From Incurvaria masculella (taxonomy: Eukaryota; Arthropoda; Insecta; Lepidoptera; Incurvariidae): a DNA stretch of 64,000 bases. Location of the stretch: assembly GCA_946894095.1 (NCBI GenBank), contig OX335653.1:12901001-12965000 (forward strand), in the 5' to 3' direction. Both the position numbers and the translations under genes were made by a program. Shown here one piece after another: positions 1 to 10,860 of the stretch. Within the stretch, counting starts at the first letter, position 1. The number at the start of each line of letters is the position of its first letter. The notes beneath the pieces are model-generated. The model ran no database searches, was not told where the DNA came from, and saw only the letters and a list, made by a program, of their open reading frames with translations.

Positions 1-1829
1 TAGTAGAAAATATCGGTAACATTATGTACAAGTTTTATTTAACCACTTTGTCTTCTCAATTGTTTAGGAGTCTGACCAAATCGGTTTATGTATCTGTAAT
101 ATCATATTTTTGTTAAATGGACATTTATGTATGTGACAAGACGCATGTATTGTTGGTTATTTTTTACTATAACGGGAAATTGGGGCAAGTAATCTTACTT
201 TCATATAAATCTACGAAATACGGTAATATATGCAATGAAAAAAAAATGTTAAATGTTATTACATTAGCATACAATAAACGAATGTTGACTGAGTGTTTCT
301 TCATTCAACATACTGTGAATAAAAAAATAGCCTTTTATTATCTTCAAACATTTGTTCCTTAGTGATGAATGAATAAGACCATAAAATAGTTACCAAGTTA
401 CTTCACGAAGCATTATTACAAAATTTACATAACGCCACAGTCGCGTCTGTGTACTAAGTCCGTACTTTCTTTTTCTCCAAAGGTCACGTACAGTTTAGCA
501 CGAGTGCGGGCTCTCATTAGTGTGAGATTAGAGCTGATGTGTTGTGGACATAATGGCAGACTTTTATTGAGTCATTTAAACAGTTACGGATAAGTACAGG
601 CAAGTTACGTGGCATCATGATTTACAAGCTGTGCTTTTCTCTTTGGTATGAAATGTCATAGGTATTATTAACTATAAAACAAGAAGCACGAACTTACTTG
701 CACAGAGTCAAATTCGGTTATGTTAAGTGATTAGAAAATAAAATAAATTACTTTTCGGCTTTTTATTATTTTGAAAATCATAAAATGGTTTGAAATGTAG
801 AGTACAGATGTACTCTACATTTATTAGTGCTATATAAACCGCTAGTAACTGCATGAAAATGTGACCATAATTTGGGAACCATAGTATTTATGTATATGTA
901 ATTTTTTTGTATACATTACAAATGTAAAATAAAAAAAAAAATTTGGATAGTTCTTAAAAAATATTGTTCTGTTGGGTTATATATGCGGACACGTTTATCC
1001 TCTCTTTGATTGGCACTCTACTAGTAGCACTTTGAGAGAAAGTTCCATATGATATCTGTTCCTCACAGTATCAGAAGTAGCAATAGCAAGCCTATTTTTA
1101 GAACTTCATTTTATTAGTAGCACTAACTACAGTCGCTATACGTGTGTTTGTTAGGGTTATCAAGTGCGCTTAGTTGAGATCTATCTGTTACACAATGATC
1201 TCTAAGAACGTGCTCCATATAATGATAGCTCTCTCTTTAAAATGACAAGTAAAAGTTAATATAAGAGCAAAAAGCGTAAAACAATATAGAAGCTTTAGCG
1301 AGTATCTAGTCCATATTATAGTGGTTAACGCGAAATTCCGTCTCGTAGTCCAGGGTTTGAATCTCAGAAGCATGTACGCTTCTTTTTTCAACCCTTGCAA
1401 TATAAAAGAGATATGCATATCTATCCTTATTTATCTTATCTTCTATCAGATATTGTTACCTCGTTGTTGTTTTTTTATCCTTACTTCCACTATCACTTAT
1501 TCAATGCCGAACGACGTATGCATGTTTTCTCTGAGATACGGAAGAAATGGGCTCACACCATCTGTACCAACGTCATGGTCTCCGATAGGAAAGACCAAAG
1601 ATGTCACAACACGGCTACGGACCACTCAAATCAATTTAACTTTGTAAAAGTTGGATGACCTTTAAAAAGTTGTCATTAAAGTTGGTCAATATTTCATCAA
1701 CACTTTTTGTCTGGTGTTGAGATAGTAAAATTGATCAATTTGGCTCAAGATTAACTCATATTTTGCAACTAGTTTAAAAAACAAATGCAAATTTCCTATA
1801 TTGAGCTATCACATTTTGATAGAGTGATC
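1..1829. other. AT-rich intergenic DNA, nothing recognised
   Basis: I see no gene or known repeat here. The open frames at 117-362 and 1321-1658 are short, AT-driven and without domain motifs or convincing splice sites. A near-perfect 26-bp palindrome (12-bp stem around GA) lies at 795-820. Confidence 0.5.
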
Positions 1830-1955
1830 TTTTTTTTTAGTATGTAACTGGACATGGATGGCTAATACCAAACTGATCGTCAGATATAAGCTTAACACAC
1901 CACATGGTAACTAGGTGTCATACCTGGACCTTCCTGATATTGCTTTTATTATTAT
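1830..1955 (-). repeat. SINE body fragment, truncated
   Basis: On the minus strand this is the 3' part of the SINE family described at 2300-2687. It has the GGTCC(A)GG segment, the block reading ATTAGCCATCCATGTCC and an A-rich end (T-run at 1832-1839 on the plus strand). The head is missing. It is an old, diverged copy. Confidence 0.6.
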
Positions 1956-2299
1956 TATTTTTCTAGGTTCAGCATGTATAGATATGATTTCAGTAATCAT
2001 TTCATATATAATACTAACTTACTATAACTATATTTATGATTAAAAAAAATATAGAAACTAGCTTTGTTATTATTTTTTTTACATTATTAATTATTTTAAT
2101 TACGATTAATTCCGTAAAAAGTCATAGGTTTCATTCATAAGAATGCGGTTTCATAATTTCTTTACAAATTAGGGACATTATTTACCATAACCATTTCCAA
2201 CTTAACATGCAAGAATAAGATTGCAGGAGGCTCGAAGGCCATTAAAGGTATTTAAAACGTTTGCACATACAGTGACAGGGGCACTAAATAATGACAATT
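1956..2299. other. AT-rich spacer
   Basis: No feature recognised apart from A/T runs. The last bases (2292-2299) form the left copy of the likely target-site duplication of the next SINE. Confidence 0.4.
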
Positions 2300-2687
2300 T
2301 CTTAATCTTTTTTTTTATGTGACTGGACATGGATGTCTAATCCCACACTTTCTGACATGGTATTAGCCCAACACACCACATGGGAACTAGGTGCCATGCC
2401 AGGACCTTCCTTATATTGCACGGCTACATTGAACTGGACGGAAAACACGGACAATCTTCATTGTCGCTTCGACCATCGTTCATCCAATGCGATGGTACCA
2501 ACCCGGGCGGGATTAACCCTACCATCTAGTAAGTAAGGAAGGGGACCTACAGTTTAACGTGGAATCCGAACCACGGCCAGCCTCTCTCAACGGTCGAATG
2601 GTCACCCATCCAAGACCAGACCGGACCCAGCGTTGCTTAACTTCGGAGAGCGATCGCCGAAGTGTCGCGCCACTGGGCCATTGAGGC
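2300..2687 (-). mobile_element. 5S rRNA-headed SINE, near full length
   Basis: Read on the minus strand, the element starts near 2687 with a short stretch like a tRNA A box (TGGCCCAGTGGC). It then carries the 3' half of a 5S rRNA gene: the box A core CCGAAGTTAAGC at about 2635-2646 and the box C core GGATGGGTGACC at about 2601-2612, the internal promoter parts bound by TFIIIA. The body follows, ending in an A run (T-run 2308-2317 on the plus strand). TGACAATT at 2292-2299 and 2688-2695 fits an 8-bp target-site duplication. The order head, body, A-tail and the 5S promoter make this a SINE3-type element; it is not a 5S gene, because the 5' half of 5S rRNA is absent. Transcription by RNA polymerase III is inferred. 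Confidence 0.8.
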
Positions 2688-2849
2688 TGACAATTCATGG
2701 AGGTAACAATCCAACGGGTAAAATTAATGTTAATTCTATATGTGAATTAATGTTTGTATGGTTCTAATACGAGACTCTAATGATGCTTATTTGTGTACTT
2801 CGATTGATTCGAATGATAAGATGTCTTCTGACTTTTCTTGCTGTTTCTG
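2688..2849. other. Short AT-rich spacer
   Basis: No feature recognised between the SINE and the next repeat. Confidence 0.4.
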
Positions 2850-3617
2850 AAAAACCGGCCAAGTGCGAGTCTGACTCGCACACGAAGAGCTCCATATCAT
2901 TGTATAAGATTAAAGGGAATTACGACAGTATAGACGTTTATTGTGTGGGGCACCAATAGAAATACACAATGTGAATATTCCAACTGTCTACCTATTCTGT
3001 CCTCCTTATTATAAAGGTGTTAACTACATATGGGGCCCATATGTAGTTACCACCTATTTAATTTTGTATTGTATTGTATTGTTTATTCATCATCCATAGA
3101 CAGTACACTGCACTCGGATTTGTCATATTTTAGCATTGGCCAGTTCAGCAAAACAAAACACAGCGAAGAAGAACTGGAAAGAAACTCCGCTGTTTTTTTT
3201 TTCAACGTCCACTTAGTCTAAGTTTACAAAAGTGTTTGTCAATTATTTTAACAAAAACATAGATAAAACACTAAATTAACATGAATACACAAAATTTACA
3301 ATCCATGCCGTATGCAACAGTTCATGACAAATATCATTTTATTTGCAAAGACAATCCCCTCCAACTAATATGTTGCCAATTGGAGCAGGCCAGTCCCCAC
3401 AAACAGCACCCGTTCACGAGCATCACACCGTACACAGCCATTACCTCTTTCAACCATATTTTAGGGAAAGAGATAACCCGAGCCAAGCGTCACCGTAAGC
3501 AAGGACCTTTAAGCGATGCACTGCGATAAGGAGGACAGTATTACTGTTCCTGAGTTACCGCCCTGTGACAGTCGGAGGGACGGACAGAAGGACGGACGGA
3601 CAGCGGAGACTTAGCAA
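2850..3617 (+). repeat. GGGTTCCG-family repeat, split by another repeat
   Basis: The left part (2850 to about 2998) begins AAAACCGGCCAAGTGCGAG and runs to the family's CTGTCTACCTATT segment. The right part (about 3537-3617) resumes with the GAGTTACCGCCCTGTGACAG segment and the GGAC-rich core, then decays. The roughly 540 bp between them is a different repeat. The outer GGGTACGGAACCC end is lost. Confidence 0.6.
3000..3536 (+). mobile_element. Inserted repeat of the GAAGAAGAACTGG family
   Basis: The segment 3106-3530 matches, in reverse, 57890-58262 of this window, with shared blocks such as GCGAAGAAGAACTGG, CATCCACTTAGTCTAAG, ATGTTGCCAATTGGAGCA and CATATTTTAGGGAAAGAG. Both copies sit inside a GGGTTCCG repeat. 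A (TATTG)n tract at 3066-3084 lies near the left end. The frame 3281-3529 is not shared as a protein with the other copy, so I treat it as non-coding. The class of the element is unknown to me. Confidence 0.55.
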
Positions 3618-4324
3618 ACGCTTAAAAGATTTGTTCACCACTGCAGGTTCTCTGGTCACTGTACCCTGTTCTTGGTACAATGTACGGTAGATGCGTCTCT
3701 ACGCGACAGTTCCGCGTGTAGTGATGACATTGTAATGACCACTGATCCACACGCTGCGCACGCGACGGGCAGGGGTATACTTAAGAGAGTCGTTGCCCTA
3801 TCCCTATTAATTCCCCACACTACGGGTGATAACTGTTTACATGCTCCTTATGTTTTGATATCTATTTGAAATTTTGGATTCTAATTTGTATAGTCAAAAT
3901 CTAAGTTTAGTAAGTTTGATTTTTTTAAACTACTTATATTGGAAAATATTCTCTAAAAACATAAAAAATGTCTTTTTTACCTCCATTATAAATATTTATT
4001 ATATTTGTGTATTATCAAAAACATATGGACATAAAATGAAGCTTTGTGAAGTGATTGAACTGTTTTAATTAAAATCTGACAACTTTTTGGGGGTAGGGAA
4101 CTGTTAAGCTTTGAATACGATTTCGCTAGTTCAATGGCCAATGGAGAAACCACAATTTTGCACGTAGACTTTCGATATCGAAATATATTTTTTTTATTAC
4201 ATTTCCAGGATTAAGACACCTAAACGGTTCCATAAAATAATATAAAATATCATTGACAAATACTTTCCAACCCAAAACTTAGAGTAAAAATATTTTTAAA
4301 TAGGAAAATGAACGCAATCAAACT
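3618..4324. other. Intergenic, nothing recognised
   Basis: Short open frames at 3672-3869 and 3874-4068 lack motifs and splice context. No known repeat was recognised. Confidence 0.4.
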
Positions 4325-4490
4325 ATTTACACATAGTAGAAGGCGACTAAGGCATTTGACGTTCGTGGTTCGGACCCCACGGAAAACTGTAGGTCCCCTT
4401 TCTTACTTTTAAGGGAGTGGGATAATCCTGCCCGAAATGATGGTCGAAGTGCCAACGAAACCTGTCCGTATTTCCATCATTACAGAACTT
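4325..4490 (+). repeat. Degenerate SINE body fragment
   Basis: The blocks GTGGTTCGGACCCCACG, AAACTGTAGGTCCCC and a worn AATCCTGCCC segment match the central body of the SINE family, in plus orientation. The head and A-tail are not clear. Confidence 0.5.
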
Positions 4491-5039
4491 ATTGTATTCG
4501 CCGAATTCGTTGAATTACATAAAACATATACCAATCATTTGCAGAGCTACGGCAAATTTAATATCATGGAATAGTCTATGTGACAGGATTTTGGATACGT
4601 GAATTTGCAAAATTATATGAATACAATTATAATTGCTTTAACGTTTTAGGTAACAGCGCCATCTATACTTTTTTGACAAATCATCAACTTAACATTGTTA
4701 CTTAAATCCAGCCGCTGGTTCGAGAAAATCTGAAATCATATATGTTTAGAGCGCTGTAAATTTAGGAGTTGACTTAAAATATACACTTTGTTAAATATTT
4801 TATTGTCATAAGAGTATACAATATAAAAATTAGAACTCAGCTCTTTTATAGATTAACTATACCAAAAAAATATTTGTTTACCAATCAATTCAATATTTGC
4901 TTGCTGGTATTAAATACAGTAACATAATAGCACTTACTATTACGTCCGAAAGTCAAAAGTAAGCACTGACACCATCACCGCGTCGACCACTCAACATTCG
5001 ACATCATTTCCCACAAAGAAAGCGTCAAAATTCAAATTT
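4491..5039. other. AT-rich intergenic
   Basis: Nothing recognised. Confidence 0.4.
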
Positions 5040-5255
5040 ATCGTCAAAACACCATGCCCGTTAGTCGGCAGCGCGCGAGAGAGTTGAACGCGGCGAGAAA
5101 CCGGCGCGTGCGGTTGCGGGCGTACGGTCGCGGACACTGCGGGGGCAGGCCTTGCGGTGTCGGTGCGGACTTCCGATGGCATGCTGCCGCGGGGAGAGCG
5201 ATCTATGCTGACAACGAATCCGAGCCGCTCGTTGCGCCATGTCTTCAGCATCCGA
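5040..5255. other. GC/CpG-rich island with frames open on both strands
   Basis: This block is far richer in C, G and CpG than its surroundings. On the plus strand a frame opens at ATG 5054 and is rich in Arg, Ala and Gly. On the minus strand a frame runs 5251-4991 with many codons ending in G or C. Either could be a first exon or a CpG-rich promoter, but neither protein is recognisable and no convincing donor follows. A non-repeat, possibly regulatory or coding island is as far as I can go. Confidence 0.3.
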
Positions 5256-5296
5256 ATATCATTCGAGATAGTTTTGTACCAATTATTTCAAAGAAC

Positions 5297-5522
5297 AGCA
5301 GGTCTATTTCTGCAATTCCGCAATCAGGAACCAGGAATCCTGAGTCTAGAAAACCCCTTTTCTAGTGGTTTTCCAAGCGATTTTAACGACCAAAAACCTT
5401 GATTAATTCATAAAACTATGTTCCGGAATCTATTCGTCATGAAAATTGCTTCGAAAACCGCTTTTATAGCGGTCTCAGGATTACTGATTGCTGATTACGG
5501 AATGCCAGGAATAGGCCTGCTG
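5297..5522. mobile_element. MITE-like palindromic element, copy 1
   Basis: The ends are inverted repeats: GCAGG(C/T)CTATT(C/T)CTG at the left and CAGGAATAGGCCTGC at the right. Inside lie further mirrored blocks (AATCAGGAA and CTGATTACGG; AAAACC and GCTTTTATAGCGG). A second copy is at 39464-39852. No coding capacity is seen, so this is a non-autonomous, TIR-type element. Confidence 0.6.
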
Positions 5523-6313
5523 AACAAATCCCGTAACTGACTTTTTGGTTTTGCCTATAAAACTAATTTTAAAAGCGCTGGACCATAATGAATATAGAAC
5601 CGAGTTTTCAAATGTTAATTTCAATGAGCTTCTTGTTCTAAATTGTTCGTCGAACAAGTTTTTCGAGGTTCGATATTTGTTAAGCTCACGGTTTCCCGAT
5701 AAGCGATGCCGTATTCGGCGGTGTTTTTTCTCTTATAACCATTGAAGTATCTGTATGACGCACGCTCTCATAAATTTCATTCAATACTTCAATGAACCAC
5801 TGAAACTCTTACAAATGATTTATTTTTTCAATGAAATGTTTGTCATTCATTCTCGGCTTTTCTGCAATGTAATTGCCACTGCAGTGCTAATAACATTTCC
5901 TAACTGTGCCAACAAATTGCTCAAAACTCCATAAAGTTCAATTTATGTGAGGAGCGCTGGCGACGACGCAGATTCGATATTGCTACGGTGTAAACGATAG
6001 TAAATATGACGCTTCAGGTTACGTCAGTGATAGCTCTTCACATATCGCTATGATCCGTTGACACTTTTACCGTGTGCTCGATTTACGGTCAAGCCTCCAA
6101 TGTTTGTATGACCTCGTTTGTGAATATAAAGTGATATGTTCAGACATGTGCGTGAAATCTAAGAGAAGTACTCAGAAATTATCAAACTAATAATCAAAAA
6201 TGTGATTTCAAACACTCCGCCAGACGTTTGAATAATGTTATTGAAGGATACAATTAAAAGCAAGCAAAGAACAAATAAGGAAATAATATATGAAGTACAA
6301 TCTAAATGAATTT
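5523..6313. other. Intergenic, nothing recognised
   Basis: Only short frames (for example 5545-5745) without motifs. Confidence 0.4.
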
Positions 6314-6564
6314 AAAACCGGCGAGGTGCGAGTCGGACTCGCACACCGGGAGTTTCGTACCATTATACAAAATTTAACCCAAATAAATCACGGTTATTGT
6401 ATGATATTTAAATAAAAAAAAGCCGCAACAGAAATACACACTCTGTGAAAAATTCAGCTGTCTACTTATTACGATTCATGAGATACAGGCCTGTGACAGA
6501 CGGACGGACGGACGGACGTAATAGGGTTTCGTTCGGTACCCTTTGGGTATGGAACCCTAAAAAA
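6314..6564 (+). repeat. GGGTTCCG-family repeat, near full length
   Basis: It begins AAAACCGGCGAGGTGCGAG, passes through an AT-rich middle, the CTGTCTACTTATTACG segment and a (GGAC)n tract at about 6498-6517, and ends with GGTACCCTTTGGGTATGGAACCCTAAA. The two ends carry inverted GGTTCCGTACC-like blocks. No open frame belongs to it. Confidence 0.75.
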
Positions 6565-7934
6565 GATATATGCAGGTACCATGAGTTATGTAAATGCTTA
6601 TGAAATAAATTTAAAGATTGTTGCAACAGTAAACATTCTTCGTTGCGCTTGGCTACCACAGCCCGTAGTCCCTGCTGTCACCTAAATTGACGTTTTCAAA
6701 TGCATGGAGAAATTAAAGAACGCGCGCAGTGGGCGTTAAGCGAACTAACATTTGCGAGTCCGAGTTTGATTTGAAAGCTTACTCACCGTTGCCGTAAATA
6801 CGTCGACGTTGCCGTTTACGCCGCCTCCCCGTTTTCATACAAATCGGAAGTCCGAGTTTGACTTTGACAACTTTAATAAGTAAAACCACAGAATATCTGG
6901 TAAAATCTTGTACGGAGTTTGACGTTTAGGTAACAACTGGGACTAGCAGCTCAGTTTGCCTCTTGTCATTTGGACTATCGGTAAATGGTCTGTTCATCGC
7001 TGGTTCATTATCGAGCAGATGTTTTTCAGTTGTCGGGTTCCGGGAACCACTCTTAATTTTCTTATTAACATTGAGTCGATTTGACATTAGGAGGAATGGT
7101 CACCGTTAAGAATTAGCTATCTGATTAGGTACAATTCTGAATAACCGACCACGTGACACAATATTTAGTCATTATACTAGCGACAAGCTTGAATGTGTAG
7201 CGAGTTTACCGCAATGCTCTGAAGTCCGTTAAATCATTTTAATGCCAACTTGACAATCTGGAAAAGCAGCCGCCGATACCGTACGAGGAAGGAGTTGCAT
7301 TCAACCTTAGCGGTACTGCCATACCACTCTTGCACTGTACAAACAGTACACTCTATAGCTGGGTAACTGACGATCCTCGAAACGCACGGATTACAATTAA
7401 TTAATCAGAACAGTTTCAATAATCCTGTTGTAAGTAGTTTCAAATCATTAAGTAATAAAGATACGCGGTAAGTAATAATTTAGAACAAGCATAGTGAGCT
7501 AATTTAATTGTGCAAACTTGTTTAATATCCATACATGAATATTCAAAAAATATTTTTAACGATCCTCAGATTCTAAATTATCAAGTTTGACACACGGACG
7601 GATCCGAAATATTTAAATATTCATTTGCTCTAGAGGCGACCTAATGATATGTAACATGTGAAAAATTATGTTGGAAACAAGAAGTTGGAGCTTTCTGATC
7701 ATATCGGACTCGTGCAAACTTATCTCAATCGTATTTGATCTAACGCATTTAGTTTAGGCAATATCGATGCAAATTCGTAAGATACAGTCACTCACCGGAG
7801 AGTTTTAAGACTTGTCACAACACTATAAATTAAACATTTAAGGTGCGAGTGACTGCCGAGATCGAATAAATTGGAGGAAAGTCAAATGGGATATGAATTC
7901 AAATGTTAGCAAACAGTTAAGGAAAGCCATCAAG
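6565..7934. other. Intergenic, nothing recognised
   Basis: Unique-looking sequence with no coding frame, RNA gene or repeat that I can name. Confidence 0.4.
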
Positions 7935-7936
7935 TA

Positions 7937-9219
7937 TAGGTTGGGGAAAAAGTTTCTTCGCATTTTTTAAGAAAATTCAAAACATTTTTTAATATGGTTT
8001 ATTTACATTTAACTAAAGTATGTAGGTACCATTTTGTTCGATAACTTTTTGCCATCTTGTAGGTAGGGACATGATCCCATTGCTATAGAAATATTGGGAC
8101 TTCTGATCAATATACCGCGACAAGTGGTTTTGGCAGTCCTCTCGTGATGTTAACCTGACACTGCCTAAAGAATTCTGAAGAGACCTAAACAGGTGGAAAT
8201 CTGAAGATGCAAGGTCAGGACTATACGGCGGATGCATTAACACCTCCCAGCCAAACTCTCTTAGTTTTTGCTGAGTGGCTAAAGATGTGTGAGATCTAGC
8301 GTTATCATGATGAAAAACCACACCCCTTCTGTTGATTAATTCCGGCCGCTTTCTCTCAACTTCTTGCTTTAATCTCATCAGTTGTTCGCAGTAGAGTTCA
8401 GAATCGATGGTCCTGCCTGGTGGTAACAGCTCATAATGAATAATGCCCTTCCAATCCCACCACACACACAGCATCACCTTGTTGCGAGTTAACCCGGGTT
8501 TCGCCACAGTCTGTGAAGCTTGACCGGCCTTTGACCACGACCTTTTTCGCACGTTCTTGTCGTACGTGATCCACTTTTCATCACCAGTTATCAGCTTCTT
8601 TAAAAATGGTTCGGTTTCATTACGTCGTAATAAAGAATCACAAATGAGTACACGGTTCATTAGGTTTCTTTCAGTGAGCTCGTGAGGTACCCAAATATCG
8701 AGCTTTTTTGTGTACCCAGTTTTTTTCAAATGCGCCAAAACTGTTTTGTGGTCAATTCCTAGTTCTTCAGCTACGTCGTAACTACTGATATGCCGATCTT
8801 GCTCCACTTTTTCAAAAATGGCATCCATTTTATCCGTAATAGGGCGACCAGAGCGACGTGCATCTTTGACATCAAAATTTCCGGATTGAAAACGCTTAAA
8901 CCAAATTTGTGCTACTCTCACAGACACTGCACTAGGTCCATAAACATCGCAAATTTTTTTCGCGGCTTGCGTTGCATTTTTACATTTTTTGTAGTAAAAT
9001 TTTAAAATGTATCGAATTTCTTCATTAGATTCATTCATTTTGACAGTACGAAAAACAAATGAGAATCACACATTTTCCTAATTTGAATTTGGAATTATGT
9101 TCTTTAAAATTTAAACTTTCAATGATACCAAAATCAGCCAGATACAAATAGTATAGCCAAAGAGATTTTATTACAAGTTCATACATACTATAATGCGAAA
9201 AGATTTTTTCCCCGACCAT
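7937..9219 (-). mobile_element. Mariner element, copy 1 (minus strand)
   Basis: A 1283-bp element flanked by TA at 7935-7936 and 9220-9221, as expected for mariner insertion. The inverted ends read, from outside, roughly AGGT(T/C)GGGGAAAAA followed by a TTCGCAT block. It encloses one full transposase frame on the minus strand. It is nearly the same as the copy at 23293-24577 but lies in the opposite direction. Confidence 0.92.
8013..9038 (-). CDS. Mariner transposase, 341 aa, copy 1
   Basis: A full-length mariner transposase of the cecropia-like lineage, which cuts and pastes its own element at TA sites. The N-terminal part (about 1-110) holds two helix-turn-helix regions with a GRP linker near residue 65 and binds the inverted repeats. 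WVPHEL is at 116-121. The DD34D triad is D153 (TGDEKW), D245 (HHDN) and D280 (SSDF). Compared with the other copy it differs at residues 2, 19, 34, 249 and 277. Two of these are Pro to Ser inside conserved motifs (HDNARPH to HDNARSH, and YSPDLAP to YSPDLAS), so its activity may be reduced; this is inference. The start ATG at 9038 matches the other copy. Confidence 0.93.
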   Translation of the reverse strand: MNESNEEIRYILKFYYKKCKNATQAAKKICDVYGPSAVSVRVAQIWFKRFQSGNFDVKDARRSGRPITDKMDAIFEKVEQDRHISSYDVAEELGIDHKTVLAHLKKTGYTKKLDIWVPHELTERNLMNRVLICDSLLRRNETEPFLKKLITGDEKWITYDKNVRKRSWSKAGQASQTVAKPGLTRNKVMLCVWWDWKGIIHYELLPPGRTIDSELYCEQLMRLKQEVERKRPELINRRGVVFHHDNARSHTSLATQQKLREFGWEVLMHPPYSPDLASSDFHLFRSLQNSLGSVRLTSREDCQNHLSRYIDQKSQYFYSNGIMSLPTRWQKVIEQNGTYIL

Positions 9220-9430
9220 TATGTATTATGTCGTTTTCCCATTAATTTATTGATTTTTAGGGTTCCGCATCCAAAGGGTGACAACTGAACCCTATTACTA
9301 AGCCTCCGTTGTCCGTCCGTCCGTCCATCCATTCGTCCGTACATCCTTCCGTCCGTCCGTCCGTCTGTCACAGGCTATAGCTCATGAACTGTGATATGCA
9401 GGCAGCTGAAATTATCACAGAGTGTGTATT

Positions 9431-10730
9431 GGATCATAAAGTTTTTGGAATCACATACTTCTAACAGGTATTTTAAGGGTAATCTATAATGAAAGTGAGT
9501 AGTCACTATTGTAGTGTTTTGACGTAAAATATAATTCAGCTGTGGTTTAAAGTTCTTAAGAATTTTTTTTTTAATATAAGTGGTCGCCAAATATTACGAA
9601 GTATGGAGAAAAACGAGGTTTGTGCGGTCATAAAGTACCTGTTTCTGAAAAACATTTCTGCTATGGATTTTTTTCTGGATATGCAGCAAACATTAGGCAT
9701 TAGACAGTGCACCACCCTATTCCACCGTTGCTTACTGGATATCTGATTTAAAACCTAGCAGATCGAGCTGTTAAGATGAGGCCCACTCTGGCCACTCCAC
9801 CACCTCCCTCACAGAAGAAAAGTTCCAAAGAGTGGAAAAAAATGTCTTGGAAGACAGACGAGTTCCAATAAACCACCTCTTAGAGACCCTAGAGATTAGT
9901 AATGGCAGCAGTAAAAAAAAATTTACAGATGTTTTGAACTTAAAAATAGTGTCAGCAAGATGGGTACCACGAATGCTCACTGACGAGAACAATAAGCAAC
10001 GGCGTGACATCTGTAAGCGGAATCTCGACATCTTTCAAGAAGATCCTGTACTCTCCTTAGGTTTTTTTGTAACCATGGATGAAACGAGGGTGCACCACTT
10101 CAATCCCGAGATAAAACGACAAAGCATGTACCGGAAACGACCGTCTTCTTCGCCCGTGAAGAAATTGCGTCTTGCTGCGAGTGCATGGAAAGTTATGGCC
10201 TTTGTGTTCTGGGAGGTTAAAGGAATTCTCCTAAATGCCTACTTGCCTAAAGGTTAATCAATTCCCAGTTCATATTATGCAGCTTTAATCGCGAAACTGC
10301 GAGATACCATTAAAGAAAAACGACGAGGAAAGTTGACGTCTGGCGTGCGGGCGCTTTGTGTTTCATCAAAACAAAGCGCCCGCTCACAGATCTGAAATCG
10401 CCCACACTGCAATCAGTGATTCTAGCTTCGACCTTAATGAGCTCATGCCATATTAACTGGAGTTAGGCCCTAGCGATTTTTATGTATTTTGAAAATGGAA
10501 AGAAAATCTCCGTGGAACCAAATTCGAGAATAATGACGGGGTCATGGCTGCTGTCGAGGAGTTTTTCGATGCTCACGAACAAATTTTTTTTAAGGATGGA
10601 ATAATCAATCCAGGAAAGCGGTATACCGAGTGTATCGAATTAGAAGGAGATTATGCAGAAAAAAAAAATAGTTTCAATCAAATTTTAATTGTTTTCATGG
10701 TCATTCCAAAAACTTTATGATTCACCCTCG
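9431..10730 (+). mobile_element. Old mariner-like element nested in a GGGTTCCG repeat
   Basis: The inverted ends share ATCATAAAGTTTTTGGAAT (left 9433-9451; right, reversed, about 10702-10720). The right end reads CACCCTCG followed by TA at 10731. The outer bases of the left end are worn. It holds the decayed transposase below and belongs to a different mariner subgroup from the intact copies. Confidence 0.8.
9603..10690 (+). pseudogene. Decayed mariner-type transposase
   Basis: Coding traces begin at ATG 9603 (MEKNEVCAVIKYLF), shift frame before 9832, then run open to 10257. This part has WVPRML, the first catalytic aspartate in TMDETRVHH and the FWEVKGILL segment. A stop falls at 10255-10257 directly after YLPKG. 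Past it the frame shifts again; the second catalytic site reads HQNKAPAH, so Asp is replaced by Asn. Two more stops surround the third site (GPSDFYVF). With several stops, at least two shifts and a lost triad residue this gene is dead. Confidence 0.85.
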
Positions 10731-10860
10731 TATTTTGCCGCCATAAAATCAAATAGGTAAAATGTAATAATAATAAATATTAAAAAAGGTGTCCCCATTC
10801 AAAAAACGTGATTTTAAGGTGATAAATCCTGTACGATGGTATGGAACCCTTCCGGTTTTT

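Larger units (their letters stand above)
9254..10860 (-). repeat. GGGTTCCG-family repeat split by a mariner
   Basis: The left part (9254-9430) has TTTTTAGGGTTCCG, ACTAAGCCTCCG, a (GTCC)n tract and the family's GTGTGTATT. The right part (10731-10860) resumes with TATTTTGCCGCC and runs to GTACGATGGTATGGAACCC and CCGGTTTTT. Together they restore the normal family order, so the 1.3 kb between them was inserted later. Confidence 0.8.

Noticed and set aside
2300..2687. A 5S rRNA gene
   Set aside because: Only the 3' half of 5S rRNA is present, followed by a SINE body and A-tail, and the same unit recurs in several places.
8790..9005. Plus-strand frame of 71 residues in mariner copy 1
   Set aside because: It is the antisense shadow of the transposase gene and recurs at 23508-23723 for the same reason.
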